Shown in pieces: positions 42,477-52,584 of a DNA stretch of 64,000 nt; the stretch's first letter is position 1, and every line of letters begins with the position of its first letter. Under the pieces are notes generated by a model. That model did not search any database. It saw only the letters and a list, made by a program, of their open reading frames with translations, and was not told the DNA's origin. Made by a program: the position numbers and the translations under genes. The stretch comes from Otatea glauca (taxonomy: Eukaryota > Streptophyta > Magnoliopsida > Poales > Poaceae), in the NCBI GenBank assembly GCA_036346275.1, contig CM070725.1, positions 34,410,104-34,474,103 on the forward strand. Direction: 5' to 3'.

Positions 42477-45308
42477 TTGACCAAGCCCCATCCGAAGCTC
42501 ATGGCTAAGTTTGGGAAAAGCACGATGACCCTGGAACGGATGAGGGAGCTCGAGACGCTAGGGATGCTAGACCCGACGACATGGCAGCTGTCGGGCGATG
42601 AGGTCGAGCCGCATCCCCGAGCGAATGAGCTCATCAGCACCGAGCAGTACATGCTCTTCGGACTCCGGACGCCGGAGAGCGACTTCATGGCGGCTGTTCC
42701 CGCGCAATACGAAATCGAGTTGGTCAACCTGGTGCCCAACTCTATCCTCCTCCTTTCCATCTTTTCGCACCTGTGCGAGGGGTTCCTGGGAATCCTTCCA
42801 ACCCCTTCCCTCTTCTCCCGCTTCTATTCTCTGTTCTGCACCGCGAAGGACCCCGTGGTCGGGTTTCTCCACTTCCAGTTGCGGACGGGTCTTCCTTGCA
42901 CATACCCCCAGATCGACGCTCAAGACTCCCTTGGTCCATGGACCGAGAGGTGGTTTTACCTAAAGAGGGGCGAGGGTGGCGCGCTCGCATTCAACGAAAC
43001 TCTTGTCGACGGCAAGCGCCAGACCCCTGACCCTGATGACCTAGCGACAGACCCGGAGGCCATCGTAGACATCCACATCTACTCGATGCGCGGCCTCACC
43101 GGCCAGGCCATCGCCTACGACTTCTTGCAACTGGGTGTTCCCTCTGTGAAAGAGGGAGCATCCGTTCTTCGAGATCAAGGGGAAGACGACCTTACCCGAG
43201 AAGGTCCAAGCAGTAAGCATTCTCGAGCTAGAATATAATTGAGTCCGGCTGAGCTCTTATTATAGCTCCATCTTCCCTAGCAGTCCCGCCGAGAGACCTG
43301 GTTGTCGACGAGGATGTTTGAGATGTTTGGGAAGGCGGCGTTCAATTATGCCACGGATGACCCTGTTCCCAAGAACGTGTTGAAGCGGAGCAGCGAGGTA
43401 ACGCATCTCTTGTCAAGGTCGAGCTCGGGAGTGCTCAAGCTCGTACTGACATCTGCTCGTAATTGCAGGTCAATAGAGAGCTCTTGGATACGACGAGGCG
43501 AATGTTGCCGCTTCCTGGAGTGAACAAAGGCAAGAAGGCAGGCAAGAGGCCGGCCCTTGAAGCCTCGAGTAGTGGCACCCCGAAGAAGCAGCACGTCGAG
43601 TGGGGTGACCGTACAGTGGTAAGCCATCTCGGTCGAGCCCATTAATGCTTGAGCTCGATCTTCCAGTTGTTGCCGTCCCTGACCTCCCCTCATCTCTTAT
43701 AGCAACAAAAGGCAGCGGCTACCGCAAGGACCTCGAGCATGGGGGCGGCACCGAAGTCCTCATTGCTGGGCACTGGAACAGCCACCGCGGCGAGCTCGGA
43801 GCCCCCGCGGGTTGCGAGGTCACCATCGCAGGGCGTCCGGAGAGGGGACGCCCCTACCGTTGTGGCAGAGGCGGGGCCCCAAGATCACCAGTGTCCCTCC
43901 ACGAGACGAAGGCCCGCGGTCCATGTACGCGGGATCCTTATCTCCTTTTGTCGTAGCGTAGGTTCCCTACCTTCCTTTGCTTAGCAATTTTCCCCACCGC
44001 AGACCTCGGGGGCTCGACAGTCGGCCCGAGGTGTGATGGTGGTAGCACCTGGTCACCTGTGGCCATTGACCACGGTCATTGTCCAGGGCGAGTTCGAGGA
44101 TGAGGACGACTTCCTCCTGGTCCACCACCCTTGCCTGCGACAGGACCAAGTCGCCACGGCGCCTACGGGAGGGAGCCTATCCAGCGGGTCTGAGCAAGGC
44201 CTTGCCAGGACGAACGTAGACTCGGTCAGGGCTACCGTGGGAGGTGGAGCCGAAGGCTTCTCGGCCATCGATGTCGGGGCCACCAGAACCAACGGGGATG
44301 AGCCCGAGGTCGAGGCCACTACGACCGACGAGGCCGAGGCTTCCGAGGGCGCGATCGAGGCACTGATCGCTACGACCGTCTTTGAGGTTCTCGCGGAAGA
44401 GTTAGGTAGGGTTGCACTCCATGTCTCCACTCGTCGTAACGCATTCTTTTGTTTTAACCTATCCACTGCTTTCCCCAGGAATCTTGGTCTCCACAACCGA
44501 GCTGAGGTCCATGCTGGTCGAGGAGGCCCGGGTCGAGGCTTTGACAGGCTGGACCGAGTCCGCACCAGAGGGAGCCAATGTAGCCACCTCGTCTTCGGCA
44601 GGAGGCCACGACGAGCTAGAGGTGGCTGAACCGGGCGACAGGGCCGTCGGTCGGGCCTTGCTGTCGAGAGTTCGAGGGATGGCTCAGTCAAGTGAGTAAG
44701 CTCGTACCCATCCGTCTTCTTAATTGTTGCATGACTTCCCTTGGTTTTCATAGGCGGTGAGCCTAATCGCCCAGGGGCTCCAAGGTCTGCACGGGCACAC
44801 CACTGAGCTAAAGGCGGTTCTCGAAGTGGTGTTGAAGCGAGAGGCCCACATTGCCCACCTCGAGGAGAATTTGCTGATTGAGTAGGAGGGGGCAGAGCAG
44901 AGGACGGCGGCCCACACCGCCGAGCTTGCCCAAGCCACTGCCATCGAGCGCGAGAAGGTTGTCGAGGCCCTCGAAGTTGAGCGTGTGAAGGCGGCCAAGA
45001 CCCTCGAGGCCGAGCTCGCGAAGGCAGCAGAGGCCCTTGAAGCTACGTGCGTGGAGGCGGAGGAGTTACGGAAGTAGGTCGTGGAGCAGGCTGCCGCTCC
45101 AGCGAAGGCCTTCGCTGAGCTCGAGGAGAAATTGAGGCGGGCGACTAGGACAGGAAAGAGCGCCTTGGCTCAACTCCAATACGAGCGCAACTGGGCCGCT
45201 AGCTCCGCAGCCGAGGCGCACCATCTGTAGGGCGAGCTCTCCATGCTGAGGGTGAAGGTTGCCGAGCTCAAGCAGGAGAAGCTCGCCCGCAACATGGTGG
45301 ACCTATAA
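42477..45308 (+). pseudogene. Antisense coding region of the gypsy element (PF04195-like)
   Basis: The first exon, 42477-43238, is open for 253 codons (LERMRELETLGMLDPTTWQL, EIELVNLVPNSILLLSIFSH, GFLGILPTPSLFSRFYSLF). It matches what is annotated in grasses as putative gypsy-type transposon protein. Later pieces in several frames: 43463-43645 (TTRMLPLPGVNKGKKAGKRP), 44033-44629, and a Glu/Ala-rich coiled coil up to the stop near 45306. GT/AG-like boundaries suggest introns. It runs against gag and pol. Function is unknown; nucleic-acid or chromatin roles are only guesses. Later exons contain in-frame stops. Confidence 0.75.
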
Positions 45309-45945
45309 ACAGGAAATAGGTCGAGACACAGAAATGTCTATGTCTCCTTGTAAATATAAGCCTTCTTGTAAATATAACCTAATCAATAAAAAAATTTTGG
45401 TCGAGAAAAAGTTTGTCGGGTAGTGCAGTACTCCCTTGTCCATCCCCCGCTGTGGTCGAGGTCGAGCAGTATTGGCCTCGGGCGCAGTCTGTGTGATAAA
45501 TAGGTCGTAGTGTCGAACACTTTATCTCAGTTTTCGATTTGTAGGATTGGTTAGCGTCTCCGACCTGGTAGGAAGGCCTGTGAAAGACTTAAGTCGAAGT
45601 CGTTTAGTAACCACAGACACGCCTCTTGCGAGGTCGCGCTCGAAACCACCCGAGGGCTAACTCGAGCACACGAGGGATCTTAATGCGCTCAGGTTGGGCT
45701 TGGCAGTACCCAAGCCCGACCTGTGCGCAAATCACGCGTCGAACCAGAGCTGGTTTCTGGTTCAAGTCCTGCAATAGGGGGGAGCCGTGATGCGATAAGG
45801 ATTGGCTTACTGCTGACGTGACCCCTGGAGGTGAACCTCGAGGTCGCAACGCTTAGGTCGAGGCACAGGAGATGCAAGAAAGTGTAAAGGGGCACAACCA
45901 TGGATAATAAAGAAGAACTTTTATTGCGAATTTAAGGTAAGAGTG
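45309..45945. other. Gypsy spacer between antisense gene and integrase
   Basis: Non-coding stretch where the plus-strand gene and minus-strand integrase converge. The segment at 45560-45600 (GTGAAAGACTTAAGTCGAAG) matches about 2009-2030 of the deletion derivative and marks that copy's deletion endpoint. Confidence 0.55.
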
Positions 45946-47099
45946 TTACACATAAATTTTCCGGAGCTAGTCGATGTTCCACGAGTTCACGAGCTCTCTA
46001 CCATCAGGCGTCGCCAGCCGGTAAGCTCCCATGCGATCTGCTGAAACGACGCTGTAGGGGCTCTCCCACTTTGGGGACAACTTGTTGGTGTTGATCGAGC
46101 CCTGAACTCGCCTCAGGGCCAGATCCCCAACTCAGAGCTCCCTAGGTCAAACCGATCGAGGCGCATGTCTGCGAAGCGCTTGCAGGTAGTGCACTGATCG
46201 TAGCAGTGCACAGCTCCTTACTTCTTTCGATAGAGCAAGGTCGAGAGACCGCTCTTGGTCGAAGTCGACTTGGTCGACCAAGCTGACCCTAGCGGAGCCC
46301 AGCGTTACCTCAATAGGCAGGACGACTTTAGCATCGAACACGAGCTAGAAAGGGGTAGCCCCCATCGCTCGGCTGGATGTGGTGCGAATGAACCATAGGA
46401 CGGTGGGAAGCTCGTCCACCCAGGCCTGGCCGTGCTGTTTGAGCTCATCGAAGACTCACCTTTTGATGCCCTGGACGTTCTATCCGTTGGCGCGTTCGAC
46501 CGCTCCGTTGCTTTGGGGGTGCCCCACCGAGGCGTAGTAGACCTTAGTGCCCATGTCTTCGCAGTATTATTGGAATAGCTCGCTGGTGAACTGCGATCCG
46601 TTGTCGGTGATGATTCTGCACGGGATTTCGTACCTCGTAACCACAAGCGAGTGGAAAAACTTCACGGCGGCTCGGGCGGTGATGATCGAGACCGGTTCAG
46701 CTTCGATCCATTGGTGAAGGTGTCGATGGCGACAAACAGGAATTTCCTCCCCCCGACCGCCTGAGGGAATGGGCCGAGGATGTCAAGACCCCAAGTGGAG
46801 AACGGCCAGGCGAGTGGTATGGTCTGGAGGGCATAGGCCGGCTAGTGTGATTTTCGGGCATGGAACTGGCAAGCTCGGTAGGTGCGAACGATGTCTCGAG
46901 CGTCCTGCAGCACTGTTGACCAATAAAATCCCGTGTGGAATGCCTTGCCGACCATGATCCTGAAAGAGGAATGTGCACCGTAGAAACCCGAATGGATATT
47001 GTTGAGCAGGTACTTACCTTCCTTCGGGGTAACACACTTCGATAGAACACCCAAGGTGCCCCTCTTGCCCTTGGCGTTGGATGGTTCGGCCTCGCCCAA
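45946..47099 (-). pseudogene. Gypsy integrase
   Basis: Starts with NAKGKRGTLGVLSKCVTP, then the zinc-binding region (HSGFYGAHSSFR, CQFHARKSH). The core follows with all three acidic residues readable: GLDILGPFPQAVGG near 46790, IITDNGSQFTSELF near 46610, and NGAVERANG near 46500. The C-terminal part reads SPKWESPYSV and RELVNSWNID, stop at 45946-45948. Stops at several points (after HARKSH, after SELFQ, after ERANG) and shifts inactivate it. In an intact element it would insert the cDNA into the genome. Confidence 0.85.
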
Positions 47100-47114
47100 G
47101 TTGAGGCCTAGCTT

Positions 47115-48520
47115 ACCTTAGTCGTAGTCGCGTTTCCAGCGCACGACATCGTCTGCGTTCGCGTATCACTCCGCCATCCGAAACAATTTATTGATGTTGA
47201 GTTTCGTCGCGATCTCCAGGTCCTCGGTGATACATCGGTCGCGGACGCCGAACTTGAAGGCCTTGATAACGGCCTCGCCAGAGACACTCGGGATCGAGTT
47301 CCTTGTGCGAATAAACTAACGCACAAAGTCACGGAGGGCATCATTCTTGCCCTAGATGATACGATTCAAGTCCTTTTCCCGTCCGGGGCACTCGTAGCAA
47401 CTCTGGAAGTTGGAACGGAGGGCGTCCCGTACATGGCGCCATGACCGGAAGGAGCCAGACGTATGGTTGAAGAGCTAGGTGCGTTCCGTGCCATCCAGCA
47501 CGGTCGGGAGGTAATTGGCCATCACGGCCTCATCCCCACCGGCCGCTAGGATCGCAGTCGAGTAGATCGAGAGGAACTCATCGGGATTCTTGGTCCCATT
47601 GAATCGCTCGATCGCAGCAGGTTTAAATCGGGCCGACCAGCGTACCTGACGAAGGTCGATGGAATACGCTGGACAGCCGTAGACCGACGCAACGTCGCGT
47701 CGAGTATGGCGACCGTCGTTGCTGGAGCCGGTGTCGCAGTCATCACAGTGACCATTTTCAGGTCAGTGGTGCAGCCCGCGCTGATCGCAGAGGTTGGCAC
47801 GGGTGTCACTGGCGTGATAGCGCAGGCGGTCGTGGACGTTGTGATGCCTGGGCGGGATGTCCGAAGAAAGGCTCTCGGACACACGACTGCTTGAAGAGGC
47901 GCTGCTGCTACTCTGCCGATGTCGAGCACATTCATGGGATATGTTTCGAGTCTAACGACGTGAAGGCGACCGGGACGAACTCCGGGCTCGTTGGTGTGGA
48001 GACGACCGGCGAGAGCGTCAGCGCTTGTGCAAGGAGCAGTCACCGCTCGCTAATGAGCGAGATCGACGGCGCCAACTTCGCCCTCGCTGTGGAGGCACAA
48101 CCTCGTCGGTCGCCCTGTCGAGCTCTTCGACGAGAGCCCGACCGAAGAGAGCTGAACTCGCCCGAGCAGGATCGGCCATAACCCGGGCGATAGCTCACAG
48201 TCGTTCACGTCTGGTAAAAGCTCCTAGGCAGGCTAGGTTATGCTGCCCAAACGAAGTGCGGATCTCCCCACGCTCCTCCCGTCAGAGGGTGGTGATAGCA
48301 TGGCTGATGGCGACCTGGGCCGACTGTCTCCCCTCCTCCGGGGTGTCCAGGTCACGATCCTCCACCCCTACGCCCACCCCGCAGCCGCCAACCATAAAGG
48401 CAAGACGTTCACGAGGCGGCGGTGAAGGTGAGAACATGGACGTGGAGCCCTCAGACTCGGGAACTGCGTCCGTGTCCAGGCTTGCCAAATGCAACATGTT
48501 GTCGTTGAAACTGAAGGCGT
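47115..48520 (-). pseudogene. Gypsy gag
   Basis: Between PBS and integrase on the minus strand. Recognisable near the end: INKLFRMAE and YANADDVVRWKRDYD (47200-47115), and in other frames SFRSWRHVRDALRSNFQSCY near 47400-47465 and FKFGVRDRCITEDLEIATKL near 47215-47265, typical of the retrotransposon gag family. The N-terminal half (48497-48282, then 48043 leftwards) is open in pieces. Frames change repeatedly. No zinc knuckle is left. Confidence 0.7.
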
Positions 48521-48569
48521 CGGTGACGTTGAATTAGCGAAGTCCCTCCGAATGAGCGAAACTCTCATG

Positions 48570-48586
48570 CCCCACGGTGGGCGCCA
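48570..48586 (-). promoter_or_regulatory. Gypsy primer binding site
   Basis: Minus strand TGGCGCCCACCGTGGGG, two bases from the LTR. Same type as at 2061 in the deletion derivative. Confidence 0.75.
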
Positions 48587-48588
48587 GC

Positions 48589-49171
48589 TGTCGACGATTG
48601 GGATGGCTTGTCGATGTGGGAGCAGGGCCCAAGACTGTGCCCGCTCCAAGGGTGCAGTTGCTGCTTCGCGAGAGAGAGAGAAAAAGAGGGAGACCGACAC
48701 GAGGGATTATATTGGTTCGAGCCCCCAGCATGGGTAAAAGCTCTACTCCAGTTTTGCCCGGAGGCGGAAGGTTGAAGATGATGCACTATTGTTGAATACA
48801 GGGGGTGCTCGAGCTCGAGCAAGCAGCAGCTTGAGTGTGATGTATGTCTCTTTCTTTCTCCTACTCTGGGGAAAGGTCCTTATACCTCTACTGCTAAGTC
48901 CATTACGGAAAATGACCGGGCGAGATTCTCGGGTGCGTGGCGCCAGATCCGAACAAGAAGCGCAATGAAGTATGGCGGCAATGACGCTAGAAACCGTCAC
49001 CCACGTTTGCTTTAACTCTACCTTTTAAGGCCCCTCCTTAGCTTGGTAACCGCCGGTTTCTTCATTCCAATCAAGTCCTCTGGGCCCGACCTTGATGGCG
49101 AGCTGGGTCCTTGGTCGAGTAAGCTCGGGCCCAGTGGGCCATTGTTTGTGCAGGGTAACCAGTCCCCGATA
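48589..49171 (-). repeat. Gypsy 5' LTR
   Basis: 583 bp. Plus strand starts TGTCGACGATTGGG and ends CAGTCCCCGATA, the last CA mutated to TA. About 20 bp near its start, present in the other two copies, are missing. Confidence 0.88.
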
Positions 49172-49176
49172 ATATG

Positions 49177-50535
49177 GTTAAGAACTTGGATGTTGCGCTT
49201 GAAAAGGTATGTAAATCGAGGACTCGTGAGAAGAGCATGTGGAAGAAGTGATCAAAATTTTGGTACCTACCTTATTTGGAGCACCTAGAAGTTCGGCACT
49301 GCATCGACGTCATGCACGTAGAGAAGAACGTCTGTGATAGCTTGATTGGTCTCTTACTGAGTGGCTTGACTTGGTCAATATGGGTATCAGACCTAAGTTA
49401 GCACCGAAAGAGGCCGATAGATGACTCTATGTAATCTTGAGATGTATTTCCCTTTGTCGTTTTTCGATATCATGGTTCATCTCATTGTTCACCTTGTGAG
49501 GGAGATAGAGATGTGCGGGCCTGTTTTCCTACGTAGGATATACCCGTTCGAGAGGTACATGGGAACTCTCAAATCCTACATACATAATCGATCTCGATTG
49601 GAGGGTAGCATTGTCGAAGGTTATGTAGCCGAAGAGGTCGTTGAATTCTGTGTGGATTACATAGCTCAGGTCGAACCGATAGGTGTGTCTCGATCCCGCC
49701 ATAAGGGGAGGCTCTAGGGTATCAGGAGCATCGGAAGGAAAGCAATCACGTCTGATCCAGCTACGTGTGCTAAAGCCCATTTCACGGTTTTGCAACACAT
49801 GACTGTAGTGTCCCCGTATATCTATGAGCACAAGAATTGGCTACGACAAGAGAATCTGTTGCGGTAAGAGTCCTGGATCATCAGACAGCATAACCTTCAG
49901 TTCAACAGATGGTTGAAAGAGCGACAACCCATCACTGGGAGCTCGTCAGGTGATACGTTGACATGGTTGAAAAAATGGCCAACATTTACGTTTGTAACAT
50001 GGAAAGGATACGACTTAAATGGGTACACATTTTACACGAGAGATCAGGACATGAAGAGCACAAATCAGAACAAAGGTGTTCGCATAGATACGCTCAATAC
50101 CGTTGGGTCGACGAGGAGCTCCTACTATGGGTTTATTGAGGAAATTTGGGAGCTCAACTACATACTATTCAAGATCCACTTATTTTGGTGCCGTTGAGTT
50201 CACATGCAGCACGTAAAGGTCGATAAGTATGGCGCCACTACTGTGGACCTCGAACACATCGGATACCAAGACAAACCATTTGTACTCGCTAACCAAGTTG
50301 TTAAGTCTTCTATGTAACTGACCCATCCAGCAAGTGCCACGTGGTTCTTTAGGGAAAAAGGAGTATTGTCAGAATTGAGAATGTTGTAGATGTGAAAGAA
50401 TACAATCAGTTTGATGAGTTGCCTCCTATCGAAAATGGCATCATGGTCCAGGAAGAACAACCTAAGGAAGCTATCTACACACACGTCGATCATCGTGAAG
50501 GGCTAAGTTTTATACAAAAGAATAAGCAAGTGTAG
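49177..50535 (+). pseudogene. TNP2-type transposase, 3' half with DUF4218 and DUF4216 regions
   Basis: Resumes the TNP2 frame after the gypsy (VKNLDVALEKVCKSRTREK, then HLEVRHCIDVMHVEKNV near 49290). About 49370-49420 shows an internal deletion, and the DUF4218-like part follows (EMYFPLSFFDIMVHLIVHL, YPFERYMGTLKSYI). The DUF4216-like part starts near 49980 (GYDLNGYTFYTRDQDMKS, SYYGFIEEIWELNY) and ends near 50535. A stop at 50196 and further shifts break it. Confidence 0.85.
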
Positions 50536-52529
50536 TTATGAAGAGGTCATCATATTTATTTTAAGTGTACCTGCATTTTAATGTCAACAAGCTGCTATGA
50601 ATATGTCTGGTCAATATATACCTTACTTCAAGGACAATTTCTTGTTGATGTTGTGTTGTGGCGTCTAATCTTCGTAAGTAAAGATACATTTAAGTGTACC
50701 GATTCTAGCAAGGTTACATTATTATAGCTATACATAACGTAAACCCTAAATTGTAAGAAAGACAACAAAATTATCCCAAAATTAAGTCAACTTCAACTTA
50801 TAATTGGTAAATGAGCTTAAATTGCATTGCACTATAAAATCAAAAAGTAGTAGATGAAAATTCTAGACCCTCCCCGAAAAAAAAATCTATACCCTGCTAA
50901 ACGCTTTTGTGCAACTCAAAGTACATATTGATGACCAAACTAGGAGACAATGCAGTAAGGTATGTACTAAGTTTATAAACATAACAAATGAACAGAAGGA
51001 AATGTGAGTAGTATTGAAAGACCATGTGGAGGTATACCCATGTTTGTGATGAGTATTTGACTAAATTTGAGCTTGGTATGCTCTGGTTTGAGTTTGATTT
51101 GAATTGGAATTTCAATTTGAAGCAATTTGAGCTCTGTTTGTTTTTCCAGTGCTACTGGCCATGGTAGCACGGTGCTACTGGCCGAGCGGTAGCACCAGAC
51201 CCCAGAGCGGTGTGGAAAAACCCGAGAGGGTGTTTTTAGGGGGATCAGGCAAGCCGATGCTACCAGCCATGGCAGCTCGGGCTACCGGCCGAGCGGTAGC
51301 ACCGGCCCAAATGGCTAGTGTGAAAATTCCAGTAGGATGCATTTTGGGCATTTTGGCGGTCCGGTGCTACCGCCCATGGTAGTATGGTGCTACCGAGGTA
51401 GCGGTAGCATCGGCCTAAATGCCCGGTGTGAAATCTCCAGAGAGGGTGTTCTGGTTTTGGGATGAAGCCCTGATGAGCGTAAATGATCCAAAATTTGTGA
51501 TTTTGGGAGTTTAATTGCATATCTCTTTGGACATTGCTATGTGATGTGTTTCCTTGTTTTTGATGGTTGCAGAACATCAGGTTTTGATCATGGTGAGGCA
51601 TAGGATGATCGGGACTAGGCGATGAGCGTCGGAGGTCCAAACGGTCGAGGATCGTCGGAAGATGATCAGAGACGGAGTTAGTGCAAGCCTAGAAGACAAG
51701 GAACGGACAAGATGCTGCGTGGATCAAGGAGGGCCGTCGGATCGCGGTTTAGTTGATAGGATAGCGGGTCTAGTTAGTGTGCTTTGAAAACCGTGCAAGA
51801 AAACCTGGTTTGTTTGGTGGGTTTTGGGTTAGCTTTTGCATGGTTGTGTGAGTGGTTCAATCCTAGCCCTTGATGGAGTGCCCCTAGGGTTGAGGGACTC
51901 ATCCAAGGGTGGTAGGTGGCCCAAGAGTAGTATAAATAGAGGGAGAGGGGTGGCCTTCCTCCCCTTGAAGGTTTTAGAGGTTTTGGCTCCTTTGAGCTTT
52001 TGCTCACCTTGTTGTGTGGCTTTGTAAACCTCCCTTCCATAAATGCAAATCATTTTCTATTATGTTATCCAAGATCATCTTGATCATCAAAACCCCACGA
52101 GCAAGTCTTAGATTAAGTTCTTGAGTTTTGCTCAAACTTGGTGTGTTCTTCCTTCACTGGTAAAAAGGTCAGAACTTTGACGTCAATCCTTGTGATTGAA
52201 GGTTGGAATGAGTTCCTGACATCCTTAGTAGTACATCTACCAAGTTTCGTGATTTTTTGTCCAGCCGATCAAAAGATTCCTCAAAATTTACTTTTGAGAT
52301 ATGCTATTTTCAGACTCTGTTCTTGCTACTATTCTTGAGCCCGGTGCTACAGCCCATTGTGCGGTAATACCAGCCTCCCAACAGTAGCACCGGCCATACA
52401 GAACAACTGGCTCATTTCATTTGCTTCCTTTTAGTGTTTCTCTTTGAGGGCTTGTTTGGATTATTTTGTGTGGGGGAAAATTTTATTTGAGATCATTCAC
52501 CCCTCTCTGATTGCCATCTCGGTCCTTCA
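50536..52529 (+). mobile_element. Sirevirus-like copia LTR (left boundary uncertain)
   Basis: The right end is well defined: ATTCACCCCTCTCTG...GGTCCTTCA at 52529, directly before a tRNA-Met PBS. The body has palindromic words of one kind: GGTGCTAC..CATGGTAGCAC at 51157-51179, and related copies near 51260-51310, 51360-51415 and 52340-52395. I could not fix the left end: it may be near 50950, where a decayed polypurine-like stretch occurs, or earlier. The opening part of the span (50536-50900) may still be CACTA DNA. Confidence 0.6.
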
Positions 52530-52531
52530 AT

Positions 52532-52542
52532 TGGTATCAGAG
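52532..52542 (+). promoter_or_regulatory. Primer binding site, initiator tRNA-Met type
   Basis: TGGTATCAGAG, two bases after the LTR end. Confidence 0.85.
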
Positions 52543-52584
52543 TCGGTTTTGCTCTTTCATAGATCTTGACCGGTCTTAAGAGTC

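Larger units (their letters stand above)
41480..49171 (-). mobile_element. Ty3/gypsy element with antisense frame, lacking protease, RT and RNase H
   Basis: 7692 bp with LTRs 41480-42080 and 48589-49171 and a TSD ATATG at 41475-41479 and 49172-49176. On the minus strand: 5' LTR (right), PBS, gag, integrase, spacer, then a long region whose coding frames run on the plus strand, PPT and 3' LTR. The gag stop region (about 47115) is followed within 20 bp by integrase zinc-finger sequence (47099), so about 2 kb of pol is missing. The layout with an antisense frame between pol and the 3' LTR is known in grass elements of the RIRE2/Grande type. Confidence 0.92.
39048..50535 (+). mobile_element. Second CACTA transposon, 3' truncated, split by a gypsy element
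   Basis: Starts CACTACTACAAAAGG at 39048. Subterminal motifs of a different family follow (AAAACCGTCAGTGATG and inverted copies, 39090-39245). The TNP2 gene starts at 39977 and resumes at 49177 after the gypsy insertion, ending near 50535. No right-end motif block and no TAGTG terminus is seen beyond, so the 3' end is missing. Its motifs (CGTCAGTGATG) differ from those of the first CACTA (AAGCGGTT), so the two belong to different families. Confidence 0.85.

Noticed and set aside
42567..44751. Minus-strand ORFs of 118 and 232 codons
   Set aside because: They are shadows of the plus-strand antisense gene of the gypsy element and of the GC-rich coiled-coil region; they show no gag or pol motif.
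47546..48043. Minus-strand ORF of 165 codons as a novel gene
   Set aside because: It overlaps the gypsy gag in another frame and gives a low-complexity Thr/Pro-rich product.
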